64,000 bases of DNA from Ramlibacter tataouinensis (GTDB lineage: Bacteria > Pseudomonadota > Gammaproteobacteria > Burkholderiales > Burkholderiaceae_C): positions 1,550,001 through 1,614,000 of the forward strand of contig NZ_CP116009.1 in assembly GCF_027941915.1 (NCBI RefSeq), given 5' to 3'. The notes beneath the pieces are model-generated. The model ran no database searches. It saw only the letters and a list, made by a program, of their open reading frames with translations, and was not told the origin of the DNA. The first letter of the stretch is position 1. Each line of letters starts with the position of its first letter. This document shows positions 24,334-32,871 of this stretch, in pieces. The translations under genes and the position numbers were made by a program.

Positions 24334-27315
24334 TCAGGCCTTCTCCACGTTGCACAGCGTCGTCTTGCTTTCCTGCATCATGGTCACGCTGTCGTAGCCG
24401 TAGGTGGTGGCGGTGTTGACCGCCTCGCCGCGCACCACCGGGGCCGCGCCCTTGGGGTAGTACGCCAGCAGGTCCGCCCCCATCCAGCGCCCGGCGAAGT
24501 GGAACGGCATCCAGCAGGTGTCGGGGCCGACGCGCTCGGTCACCAGCGCCTGCACGTTGAGCTGGGCGCCGGTCGGCGTCTTGAGCCAGACCCGGTCGCC
24601 GTTGCGGATGTTCCGCGACGCCGCCGCCTTCGGGTTGATCTCGACGAAGGCCTCCTGCTGCAGCTCCGCCAGCCAGGGGTTGGAGCGGGTCTCGTCGCCG
24701 CCGCCTTCGTACTCGGTCAGCCGGCCGGAGCTGAGGATCAGCGGGTACTTCTCGTGCACCTTGTCGGCCAGGTTCTTCTGCTGCAGCGTCTTGTACAGCG
24801 TGGGCAGCCGCCAGAACGCCTTCTTGTCGTCGTGCGTCGGGTACTTGGCCACCAGGTCCGGCCGCGGGCTGTAGATCGGCTCGCGATGCTGCGGGATCGG
24901 ATCGGGGAAGTTCCAGACGACGGCGCGCGCCTTGGCGTTGCCGAACGGGTGCACCCCGTGGTTCTTCATCGCCACCCGGATCAGCCCGCCGGACGGGTCG
25001 GTCTTCCAGTTCTTGCCTTCGGCCGCCGACTGCTCGGCCGGGGTGAGCTCGTTCCACCAGCCCAGCTTCTTCATGAAGACGTGGTCGACCTCCGGATAGC
25101 CGGTGGTGATCTCGCAGCCCTTGGGGAAGGAGCCGTCCTCGGCCAGCAGGTTGACGCCGTCGCGCTCGACGCCGAAGTTGGCGCGGAAGCAGCCGCCGCC
25201 GTCCATCACGTGCTTGCTGGTGTCGTACAGGTTCGACGATCCCGGGTGCTTGAGCTCCGGATTTCCGAAGCAGGGCCAGGGCAGTCCGAAGTAGTCGCCC
25301 TCGATGTCGTAACCGGTCTCGGGATCCTTGACGCTGCCCTTGGCCTTGAGCGTCTTGACGTCGAAGTGCGCCATCAGCCGCATGTGCGCCTTCAGCCGCT
25401 CGGGGCTCTGGCCGGTGTAGCCGATGGTCCAGACCGACTTGTTGACCTCGCGCAGGATCTCCTCCGGCATGGGTTCGTCCATGCCCTTGACCTTCTGCAT
25501 CTTCATGTTCTTGACCAGCTCCTTGCCGAAGCCGAGCTTCTCGGCCAGCTGGTACATGATCATGTGGTCGCTGCGGCTCTCCCAGATCGGGTCGATCACC
25601 TTCTCGCGCCACTGCAGCGTGCGGTTGGAGGCCGTCGCCGAGCCGCTGGTCTCCAGTTGCGTGGCAGCCGGCAGCAGGTACACCGCGCGATTGGGGTTCA
25701 GGTCCTCCGGGCGCCCCGGCATGGCGGCCATGGCGGCCGTGGCGGACGGATACGGGTCGATTACCACCAGCAGGTCCAGCTTGTCCATGGCCCGCTTCAT
25801 CTCGGCGCCCCGCGTCTGCGAGTTGGGGGCGTGGCCCCAGTAGATGACACCGCGCAGGTTGGGCCCCTGGTCGATCAGCTCGTTCTTCTCGAGCACGCCG
25901 TCGATCCAGCGCGACACCGTGATGCCCGGCTTGGTCATCATGGACGGATCGGCGAAGCGGCCCTTGATCCACTCGTAGTCGACACCCCAGACCTTGGCGA
26001 AGTGCCGCCAGGAGCCTTCCGCGATGCCGTAGTAGCCGGGCAGCGAATCCGGGTTGGGGCCGATGTCGGTGGCACCCTGCACGTTGTCGTGGCCGCGGAA
26101 GATGTTCGCGCCGCCGCCGGACACGCCCACGTTGCCGAGCGCAAGTTGCACGAGGCAGGAAGCGCGCACCATCGCATTGCCGATCGAGTGCTGGGTCTGG
26201 CCCATGCACCACACCAGCGTCGAGGGGCGGTTCTTGGCCATCATCTCGGCGGCCTTGTAGAGGTCGGCTTCGGGCACGCCGGAGGCCTCGAACACCTTGT
26301 CGGGCGTCCACTTGGCCAGCACGTCCTCGCGCACCTTGTCCATGCCGTAGACACGGTCGTTGATGTACTTCTTGTCTTCCCAGCCGTTCTTGAAGATGTG
26401 GTACAGCAGGCCGAACAGCACCGGGATGTCGGTGCCCGAGCGAAAGCGGATGTATTGGTCCGCCTTGGCCGCAGTGCGCGTGAAGCGCGGGTCGGCCACG
26501 ATCATCTTGCAGCCGTTCTCCTTGGCATGCAGCATGTGCAGCATGGAGACGGGGTGCGCCTCGGCGGCGTTGGAGCCGATGTAGAACGCGCACTTGCTGT
26601 TCTGCATGTCGTTGTACGAGTTCGTCATCGCCCCATAGCCCCAGGTGTTGGCAACGCCGGACACCGTGGTGGAGTGGCAGATGCGGGCCTGGTGGTCGCA
26701 GTTGTTGCTGCCGAACAGGCTGACGAACTTGCGCAGCAGGTAGGACTGCTCGTTGCTGTGCTTGGACGATCCGATCCAGTACACCGAATCGGGGCCGCTG
26801 GCCTTGCGCAGCTCCAGGATCTTCGCGCTGACCTCGTTGAGCGCCTGGTCCCAGGAGATGCGCTGGTACTTGCCGTCCACCAGTTTCATCGGGTAGCGCA
26901 GGCGGAACTCGCCGTGGCCGTGCTCGCGGATGGCCGCGCCCTTGGCGCAGTGTGCGCCCAGGTTGATCGGCGAATCGAACACTGGCTCCTGCCGGACCCA
27001 CACGCCGTTCTCGACCACCGCATCGATGGCGCAGCCCACCGAGCAGTGGGTGCACACGGTGCGCTTGACCTCGATGCGGCCGTTGCCCACGGCGGTCTCA
27101 CGCCCGCCTTCGGCTGCGCGCGCCTTCTTCACCAGCGCCAGGCTGCCGGCGGCAACGCCGACGCCCACGCCCAGGCCCGATCGCCGCAGGAAGGCTCGCC
27201 GGTCCATGGTGGGCAGGGCATGCGACAGGCCGCGCTGCAGGCTGTGGACGAAAGGCGAGCGCTCATCGGAGCGCGCAGCCGCATGGCCGGCGCCCGTTCT
27301 CTTGGTCAGCAACAT
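24334..27315 (-). CDS. Formate dehydrogenase alpha subunit (Mo/W-bis-MGD, Cys type, Tat exported)
   Basis: A 993-residue catalytic subunit oxidising formate to CO2. A Tat signal is present (MDRRAFLRRSG from about residue 37, followed by a Gly/Ala/Val-rich core and ARAAEG), so the enzyme is periplasmic. A [4Fe-4S] site (CTHCSVGC then AHCAKGAA) precedes the molybdopterin domains. The catalytic position is Cys213 in QARICHSTTV; this corresponds to selenocysteine in E. coli FdnG (RVUHGPTV), so no selenium insertion is needed. MSGG-like GNVGVSGGGANIFRG and the C-terminal dinucleotide-binding region (RNGDRVWLKTPTGA) are in order. ATG at 27315 leaves a 36-residue extension before the Tat motif; AGGGGA precedes it. 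Confidence 0.95.
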   Translation of the reverse strand: MLLTKRTGAGHAAARSDERSPFVHSLQRGLSHALPTMDRRAFLRRSGLGVGVGVAAGSLALVKKARAAEGGRETAVGNGRIEVKRTVCTHCSVGCAIDAVVENGVWVRQEPVFDSPINLGAHCAKGAAIREHGHGEFRLRYPMKLVDGKYQRISWDQALNEVSAKILELRKASGPDSVYWIGSSKHSNEQSYLLRKFVSLFGSNNCDHQARICHSTTVSGVANTWGYGAMTNSYNDMQNSKCAFYIGSNAAEAHPVSMLHMLHAKENGCKMIVADPRFTRTAAKADQYIRFRSGTDIPVLFGLLYHIFKNGWEDKKYINDRVYGMDKVREDVLAKWTPDKVFEASGVPEADLYKAAEMMAKNRPSTLVWCMGQTQHSIGNAMVRASCLVQLALGNVGVSGGGANIFRGHDNVQGATDIGPNPDSLPGYYGIAEGSWRHFAKVWGVDYEWIKGRFADPSMMTKPGITVSRWIDGVLEKNELIDQGPNLRGVIYWGHAPNSQTRGAEMKRAMDKLDLLVVIDPYPSATAAMAAMPGRPEDLNPNRAVYLLPAATQLETSGSATASNRTLQWREKVIDPIWESRSDHMIMYQLAEKLGFGKELVKNMKMQKVKGMDEPMPEEILREVNKSVWTIGYTGQSPERLKAHMRLMAHFDVKTLKAKGSVKDPETGYDIEGDYFGLPWPCFGNPELKHPGSSNLYDTSKHVMDGGGCFRANFGVERDGVNLLAEDGSFPKGCEITTGYPEVDHVFMKKLGWWNELTPAEQSAAEGKNWKTDPSGGLIRVAMKNHGVHPFGNAKARAVVWNFPDPIPQHREPIYSPRPDLVAKYPTHDDKKAFWRLPTLYKTLQQKNLADKVHEKYPLILSSGRLTEYEGGGDETRSNPWLAELQQEAFVEINPKAAASRNIRNGDRVWLKTPTGAQLNVQALVTERVGPDTCWMPFHFAGRWMGADLLAYYPKGAAPVVRGEAVNTATTYGYDSVTMMQESKTTLCNVEKA

Positions 27316-27337
27316 GGGAAGTCCCCTGGATGAAGGG

Positions 27338-27544
27338 TTAGAGACGGGTGGTCTCGTAATAGCGCTTGACGTGCTCGGTGAGCTGGTAGCCGCCGCCCCG
27401 CTCGGGCGCCTTCGGCTGGGCGGCCGTCGCTTCCAACTCCCGGCGGGCCCCGGGCAACAGGCTGCCTGCCACTGCCAGCGCACCAGTGGTGGCGGCACCT
27501 GCGAAAAGCGTTCTCCGGGAGAGCTTGCTCGAGGTCTTGCTCAT
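27338..27544 (-). CDS. Formate dehydrogenase-region Tat-target small protein
   Basis: A 68-residue protein with a clear Tat-type signal: KLSRRTLFAGAATTGALAVA then LLPGARREL. The C-terminal part (GYQLTEHVKRYYETTRL) matches the conserved end of the small Tat-target proteins found next to formate dehydrogenase alpha subunits. It stops 22 bp before the alpha-subunit gene. It may ride with the enzyme during assembly or export; the function is not established. Confidence 0.88.
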   Translation of the reverse strand: MSKTSSKLSRRTLFAGAATTGALAVAGSLLPGARRELEATAAQPKAPERGGGYQLTEHVKRYYETTRL

Positions 27545-27727
27545 GCTTTCTCCTTTGCACCGCGGCGGCCAGCGAAGCAGGCCTATGCAGTTGGCAGCAT
27601 AGCCCTTTACGCTGGCTTTGACACAGGGTAATGCCTGATACCAGAGCCTTGCCGCCCTCCGTGCGGCGTTCGCGCGAAGAGTGACGCCTTCCCGTCTTGC
27701 AGGCTTGAGCTCGGGTAAACCCCGACT

Positions 27728-28345
27728 TCAGGCGAGCAGGTCGAAGCCTTGCTGTTCCACCTGGAAGAAAGCCTGGGAGAAGCCGGCCAGCGCGGCATAG
27801 AGCCTCGCTGACGGATGGGTTGCCACCGCATTGCACATCTCGCCGACCCAGGGCTGCAGGTGGGCGGCGAAGAACTCGCGCTGGCGCGTGAGGTTGGCGA
27901 CCTCCACGTCCTCGCCAGCGATCAGATAGCGCATGACCTCGCACAGGTAGGCGACGTGGTCCTCGGTCTCGGGCATGGTGTCGTCGCGCGTGAGCCCCAG
28001 TGCCCGCAGGTCGTCGCGCAGGCGGGCCAGGGGACGCTCGTTGAGGAAGCCGGCCAGGTAATGCGAGCCGAACAGGTACACCTCGGGCTTGCCCACCCCG
28101 CCGAACAGCGCGTCGTATTCCGCGTGCGCCTGGTCGGTTGTGATGTCGCGCGCCACGCCCACGAAACCGCGCCAGGGCTCCTCCAGGAAAGCGCCGGCAG
28201 CGGGTGCTTCCGTCACGGCGACCTGCAGGCGCCCCAGCAGTTCGTCACCCGGGGGGGCGTACCAGAGTTGCGCAAGCAGGCCGTAGACCTCGGCACGTGC
28301 GGTCTCCTCGTCCAGGGCCGAGGACACGGGAATGGCATCAGACAT
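27728..28345 (-). CDS. TorD/DmsD-family molybdoenzyme chaperone
   Basis: A 205-residue all-helical cytosolic chaperone that would bind the Tat signal of the formate dehydrogenase alpha subunit and help cofactor insertion. Family hallmarks: N-terminal ARAEVYGLLAQLWYAPP, the EYDALFGGVGKPEVYLFGSH stretch (residues about 76-95), LNERPLARLRDDLRALGL, and PETEDHVAYLCEVMRYLI. It overlaps the upstream multi-ferredoxin gene by 8 bp, so the two are translationally coupled. Confidence 0.92.
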   Translation of the reverse strand: MSDAIPVSSALDEETARAEVYGLLAQLWYAPPGDELLGRLQVAVTEAPAAGAFLEEPWRGFVGVARDITTDQAHAEYDALFGGVGKPEVYLFGSHYLAGFLNERPLARLRDDLRALGLTRDDTMPETEDHVAYLCEVMRYLIAGEDVEVANLTRQREFFAAHLQPWVGEMCNAVATHPSARLYAALAGFSQAFFQVEQQGFDLLA

Positions 28346-30428
28346 CGGTGATCTTCAACTCGTCGCTGGCGGAGTACAGGTCAACCACACGGCAGTCGGC
28401 GCACATCTTCAGGCGCTCCAGTGCTGCACCCTGGAACATCGAATGCCCCGCCAGCCTGGCCAGCATCGATTCGATCGCCTTGCCGGTGCCGAACGGCTTG
28501 CCGCAACGCACGCAGGCATAGGGCTGCGCTTCATTCAGCACGCGCGGGTGCTTGCGTTCGGGCATGGGCAACAGCCTTGGCTGCAGGCTGATGGCCTGCT
28601 CGGGGCAGGTGCCTTCGCACAGCCCGCACTGCACGCAGTTCTTCTCGATGAAGCTCAGCTGCGGCTGCTGCGGGTTGTCCAGCAGCGCGCCCGCCGGACA
28701 GGCGCCCACGCAGCTCATGCACAGCGTGCACTTGTCGGCGTCGACGGACACCGCGCCGAGGGGCGAACCGGGCGGCAGGACGATGCTGTCCGGCCGCGCC
28801 GGCGACTGCTCGATCAGGTGGTCGAGCGCGAGATCCAGCGTCACGCGCTTGTCGGCGGCTGCGGCAAACCGCGCCCGCTCCTGCGGTACCGCCCCGCCCC
28901 GCCGGGTGAGCAGCTGCAGGTCCTGGTCCAGGTCGGTCGGACCGCGGCTTTGCAGCAGGCTGAAGTGGCTGCCGGCATAGCCCAGGCCTTCCAGGACCGT
29001 TTGCGCCACCTGCATCTGCAATTGCAGTGCCTCGAGGTACTGCGGCGCTTCCTCGCCGGCGGCCAGCACCGCGACGTGCGTCGCGCCTTGCGCGACCGCC
29101 GCCAGCCACAGTTCGATACCGGTGCTGGCGGCATGCCACAGCGCAAGCGGAATCACGCGGGCCGGGACGCCTTCGGCAGCGCCGACGCGCGCGGCACGCC
29201 CGAGTTCCTCCACCAGCGTGCGGCCTCGCTCCTGCGAGTGCAACAGCAGGATGGGGGCACGCCCGCCCGCCTTCTCGTAGGCGGACAGCAGCGTGCGGAT
29301 CCTGGCTCCCTGGTCGCCGGGCTTCGGGTAGGCATATGTGAGCGCCCCGGTCGGGCACACCGTGGTGCAGGCGCCGCAACCCACGCACAGGTGGAAATTG
29401 ACCTTGACCTGCTGGCGCGCCTTGTCGCCCGTGATCGCCTCGGCCGAACAGACGTCCACGCAGGCGTTGCAGCCGAGCCTGCCGTTGCGGCTGTGGGCGC
29501 AGAGCTTCTGCTTGTAGGCGACGAACCGCGGCTTGTCGAACTCGCCCACCAGCTCGCGCAAGCGCAGCACGGTCTCCAGGGCGGCAGCGCCCTGGGCCTT
29601 CGCCGGCGGGAGATGGAAATAACCCTGGGGAAGCGCGTGCTGCAGGAAGCCGGGCGGCTCGCGCAGGTCCAGCACCAGGTCGAAGCGGTCGGTATGCGCC
29701 ACCGGCTCGCGCCCGAAGTCGATCGCACCGGCGGCCTCGCACACCTTCACGCAGGCGCGATGGCTCTTGCAGGCCTGCAGGTCGATCTGGTAGTCCAGCC
29801 CGATCGCGCTTTCCGGGCAGGCCGCGATGCAGGCATTGCAGCGCGTGCACAGGTCCAGGTCGATCGGGTTGTCCTGGGTCCACGCCAGCTCGAAGGCGCC
29901 GAGCCAGCCGCGCAGGCTGTCGACACGGCCGGCCAGCACCGGCCAGCGGCGCTCCTGCGAACTGCTGCCGCCGGTGGACAGGAGGGTCGCCTGGAAGCCC
30001 TCGCCGGCCAGGGCGGCGAAGCGCTCGGCCTCATCCAGCGGACCGATCACCAGCAGCCGCGCGGCACTGCTGTCGTAACCGACCGTGGGCACCGGTTCGG
30101 GCTCCGGCAGCCGCGCGACGGCCAGCAGGGCGGCGATCTTGGGACCTGCGGCCTTGGCATCGCGGCTCCAGCCGCCGGTCTCGCGGATGTTGACGAAGCG
30201 GACCGGCGAAACAGCCCCCTCGGTCTGGCGGCCGATCTCGCCGAACAGACGCTTTTCCTGCGTACAGGCGACCACCACTTCCTCGCCGCCGCGGATGGCC
30301 TGCTGGAAGGCAGCAGCCTCGCGCCGGCACAGGGTGGAATGAAGCGTCAGTTTCTCATCCAGGGTCCGGCCGAGGGCCTGGGGATCCAGGGGCATCGTCC
30401 GGTTGCAATCGCAGATCAGCGTGGCCAT
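28338..30428 (-). CDS. Multi-ferredoxin 4Fe-4S protein of the formate dehydrogenase locus
   Basis: A 696-residue soluble iron-sulfur protein. It starts with a Cys-containing ATLICDCNRTMPLD and has several ferredoxin motifs: CTRCNACIAACPESAIGLD (about residues 194-212), CKSHRACVKVCEAAGA, CNACVDVC, CVGCGACTTVCPTGALTY, and CTLCMSCVGACPAGALL with CVQCGLCEGTCPEQAI near the C-terminus, ending with CVRCGKPFG and CADC pairs. Segments between them resemble the delta-type electron-transfer domain in which short hydrophobic strands end in Cys. The ATG at 30428 fits the family start. Related proteins sit in many proteobacterial formate dehydrogenase loci; an electron-transfer or maturation role is inference. 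Confidence 0.88.
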   Translation of the reverse strand: MATLICDCNRTMPLDPQALGRTLDEKLTLHSTLCRREAAAFQQAIRGGEEVVVACTQEKRLFGEIGRQTEGAVSPVRFVNIRETGGWSRDAKAAGPKIAALLAVARLPEPEPVPTVGYDSSAARLLVIGPLDEAERFAALAGEGFQATLLSTGGSSSQERRWPVLAGRVDSLRGWLGAFELAWTQDNPIDLDLCTRCNACIAACPESAIGLDYQIDLQACKSHRACVKVCEAAGAIDFGREPVAHTDRFDLVLDLREPPGFLQHALPQGYFHLPPAKAQGAAALETVLRLRELVGEFDKPRFVAYKQKLCAHSRNGRLGCNACVDVCSAEAITGDKARQQVKVNFHLCVGCGACTTVCPTGALTYAYPKPGDQGARIRTLLSAYEKAGGRAPILLLHSQERGRTLVEELGRAARVGAAEGVPARVIPLALWHAASTGIELWLAAVAQGATHVAVLAAGEEAPQYLEALQLQMQVAQTVLEGLGYAGSHFSLLQSRGPTDLDQDLQLLTRRGGAVPQERARFAAAADKRVTLDLALDHLIEQSPARPDSIVLPPGSPLGAVSVDADKCTLCMSCVGACPAGALLDNPQQPQLSFIEKNCVQCGLCEGTCPEQAISLQPRLLPMPERKHPRVLNEAQPYACVRCGKPFGTGKAIESMLARLAGHSMFQGAALERLKMCADCRVVDLYSASDELKITDV

Positions 30429-31038
30429 GGTCGGGTCCTGCTGGCGGCGGCGGCTCCCGGGACTCCTCGGCCGCCTCGCCATCGGCGCACTGTGCCACGG
30501 ATGCTGCCGGCGGGTCCTCCGCAACATCCCTTGCTTCGGCGCGCAACTCGTCCTCGCGCTTTTTCTTCTCCTCCGCCTCCTCCTCGCGGAAAAGGCCGAG
30601 GAACTGCGCGCTGGCCAGCTGGCGGATGGCCGATTCGGGCAGCGGGTCGGGCTTGCCGTAGTCGTCGATGTAGACGTCCAGCCCGTCCATCACATTGAAA
30701 TGGGGATCGGCGAAGAGCTTCTTCAGCGCCGCGTTCTTCACTTCGGCGGACACGTCCCTGCGCACGAAGCGGGTGAAGTCGGATTGCGGAGTGAGGGCAT
30801 GAGTGTCCTCCAGGGTTGGAGGGGCTTCGTGCTCTTGATGCATTTGTGCCTCCGGCCCGCTGGCAGCCACCGGAGCGCCCTCACGCTGGCCTTCTTCCGG
30901 AAGGGAAGGAAAAGACTCAGCGTTCGATACGGGCCGGAACGGCGGCAGGTCCTCGATCGCAGGCTCTGCCTCGGGAGCCCGCCCCTCCTTGACATCCAGC
31001 TTCCGCCGCGACCAGCGGCCCAGGAATCCCTCAGCCAC
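30355..31038 (-). CDS. DUF3306 protein
   Basis: A 227-residue protein recognised by the N-terminal signature (start)AEGFLGRWSRRKLD and the core FTRFVRRDVSAEVKNAALKK then FNVMDGLDVYIDDYGKPD, which define DUF3306. The C-terminus is acidic, then Pro-rich. The start is a GTG at 31038, preceded by a strong GGAGGTGAAG; no ATG fits. It overlaps DUF3305 by 8 bp at its start and the multi-ferredoxin gene by 74 bp at its end, an unusually long overlap. Function unknown; the family occurs with formate dehydrogenases. Confidence 0.85.
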   Translation of the reverse strand: MAEGFLGRWSRRKLDVKEGRAPEAEPAIEDLPPFRPVSNAESFPSLPEEGQREGAPVAASGPEAQMHQEHEAPPTLEDTHALTPQSDFTRFVRRDVSAEVKNAALKKLFADPHFNVMDGLDVYIDDYGKPDPLPESAIRQLASAQFLGLFREEEAEEKKKREDELRAEARDVAEDPPAASVAQCADGEAAEESREPPPPAGPDHGHADLRLQPDDAPGSPGPRPDPG

Positions 31039-31579
31039 CTTCACCTCCGCCGAACTTCTTGACCGTGGTGACCGAAGCCGGGTTGCCAAAGCGGTCCTGC
31101 AGCGGTCGGAAGCTCTCGGGCCGCTTGCGGCGGCGCGGCTCGGGCACGTAGTGGGCATCGGCAAACGCGCGCATCCACTCGACCACTTCGGCCGGTGCCG
31201 GCACCTGTTCCACCGTTTCCTGCGCGTCCAGCCAACGGCCCGCATCGTGGTAGCTCAGGCTCACGACCACCGGCCGGGCAATCGGCTCCTCGGCGACGCT
31301 GGGTGTCTCTTCCATGCGCCACATCACGAACCAGCCCGGCGCCTCGGTGGTCGCATTCAGGTAATAGCCTTCGGCGTCGTCGCGGAACAACTCGACGGTG
31401 AAGCCGGGGTGCAGCCAGTACTCGCTGCGCTCGTCCGCATGAATGCGTCGAGCCTCGCTGCCGAACGCAACCTGCTGTGGCACCACCTCGTCCAGCACCC
31501 AACGCCAGGGCTGCCAGCGGTTGTCGAGCCGGTCGCGCCGCATGACGACGGCGACGTCGATGTAAGGCCTGCTGCTCAT
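31031..31579 (-). CDS. DUF3305 protein
   Basis: A 182-residue protein of the DUF3305 family, seen in the N-terminal YIDVAVVMRRDRLDNRWQPW and the central YWLHPGFTVELFRDDAEGYY and PGWFVMWRM stretches. The C-terminus is basic (EPRRRKRPESF) with a Gly-rich end. It lies 63 bp after mrp and overlaps DUF3306 by 8 bp, so DUF3305-DUF3306-ferredoxin-TorD form a coupled block upstream of the formate dehydrogenase structural genes. No biochemical role is known. Confidence 0.87.
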   Translation of the reverse strand: MSSRPYIDVAVVMRRDRLDNRWQPWRWVLDEVVPQQVAFGSEARRIHADERSEYWLHPGFTVELFRDDAEGYYLNATTEAPGWFVMWRMEETPSVAEEPIARPVVVSLSYHDAGRWLDAQETVEQVPAPAEVVEWMRAFADAHYVPEPRRRKRPESFRPLQDRFGNPASVTTVKKFGGGEGG

Positions 31580-31642
31580 GATGGTTCCGTCACCTCGGGG
31601 GAGGTCCGGGCCATCTTAGCCCCGCGGGCCGCGCGCCGCTTC

Positions 31643-32731
31643 TCAGGTGCTCTTGGACACCGTGATGGTCGGGAACTTGGCCGAGAAGTCCTTGCTGCGG
31701 GCCGCGATCTTCACCGCCGCCCGGCGTGCCACGTCCTTGTAGATGCCGGCCAGTTGGCCATCGGGATCCGACACCACCGTGGGGCGGCCGCCGTCGGCCT
31801 GCTGGCGGATGCCGATGTCCAGCGGCAGCGCGCCCAGGAAGTCGATGCCGCGCTCGGCCGCGTAGCGCTGGCCGCCGCCCTCGCCGAAGATGTGCTCGAC
31901 GTGGCCGCAGTTGCTGCACACGTGCATCGCCATGTTTTCCACCAGACCCAGGATGGGCACGCCCACCTTCTCGAACATGGTCACGGCCTTCTTGGCGTCG
32001 AGCAGCGCGATGTCCTGCGGGGTGGTGACGATCACGGCGCCGGTCATGGGCACCCGCTGCGACAGCGTGAGCTGGATGTCGCCGGTGCCGGGCGGCAGGT
32101 CCACCACCAGGTAGTCGAGTTCGCGCCAGTTGGTCTGGCGCAGCAGCTGCTCCAGCGCCTGGGTGGCCATCGGGCCGCGCCAGATCATGGCCTCGTCGGG
32201 GTTGACCAGGAAGCCGATCGACATGACCTGCACGCCGTAGTTCTCCAGCGGCTCCATGGTCTTGCCGTCCTCGCTGGACGGGCGCCCCTCGATGCCCATC
32301 ATCATGGGCTGGCTGGGGCCGTAGATGTCGGCGTCCAGCAGGCCGACCGCGGCGCCCTCGGCGGCCAGCGCCAGCGCCAGATTGACTGCCGTGGTGCTCT
32401 TGCCGACACCGCCCTTGCCGGACGCCACCGCCACGATGTTCTTCACGCCCGGCAGCAACTGAACGCCGCGCTGCACCGCATGCGCCACGACCTTGGTGGC
32501 GATGTTGACCGACACGTTCGACACCCCGGGCACCGCCCGCGCCGCCGCGACCAGGGCCTGCCGCAGCGCCGGCACCTGGCTCTTGGCCGGGTAACCGAGC
32601 TCGACATCGAAAGCCACGTCGCCGCCTTCGACCTGCAGGTTCTTCACCGCCTTGGTCGAGACGAAATCGGAGCCCGTGTTCGGGTCCTTCACGGCCGCGA
32701 GCGCGGCCAGCACTTGATCGGGTGTCGCCAT
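31643..32731 (-). CDS. apbC: Iron-sulfur cluster carrier protein Mrp/ApbC
   Basis: A 362-residue P-loop ATPase that carries and delivers Fe-S clusters. The N-terminal domain (residues 1-90) is of the MIP18/DUF59 type. Walker A is ASGKGGVGKST (103-113), followed by GLLDADIYGPSQPMMMG and VVDLPPGTGDIQLTL. The cluster-binding CxxC is present (VCSNCGH). It diverges from metG across about 140 bp, a common arrangement in proteobacteria. Being upstream of the Fe-S-rich formate dehydrogenase genes, it could also be transcribed with them. Confidence 0.95.
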   Translation of the reverse strand: MATPDQVLAALAAVKDPNTGSDFVSTKAVKNLQVEGGDVAFDVELGYPAKSQVPALRQALVAAARAVPGVSNVSVNIATKVVAHAVQRGVQLLPGVKNIVAVASGKGGVGKSTTAVNLALALAAEGAAVGLLDADIYGPSQPMMMGIEGRPSSEDGKTMEPLENYGVQVMSIGFLVNPDEAMIWRGPMATQALEQLLRQTNWRELDYLVVDLPPGTGDIQLTLSQRVPMTGAVIVTTPQDIALLDAKKAVTMFEKVGVPILGLVENMAMHVCSNCGHVEHIFGEGGGQRYAAERGIDFLGALPLDIGIRQQADGGRPTVVSDPDGQLAGIYKDVARRAAVKIAARSKDFSAKFPTITVSKST

Positions 32732-32871
32732 GGCCGCATTGTTACAGGCCGCGAAAACATCCGCCCGGCAGCCCTTTGGGGCGAGGGGACTAGGCAGCAG
32801 ACGCCGGTCTCCCCCAAGCCCGCGCGGGGTGCGCCGCCTAGAATGCCCGGTTCCCCCTGTTCGACTTCCCC

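Noticed and set aside
24334..27315. Selenocysteine-type formate dehydrogenase
   Set aside because: No in-frame TGA in the catalytic motif; the codon is TGC.
23923..27333. 1136-codon plus-strand frame opposite the formate dehydrogenase genes
   Set aside because: Shadow frame; every part of the other strand is covered by well-recognised subunits.
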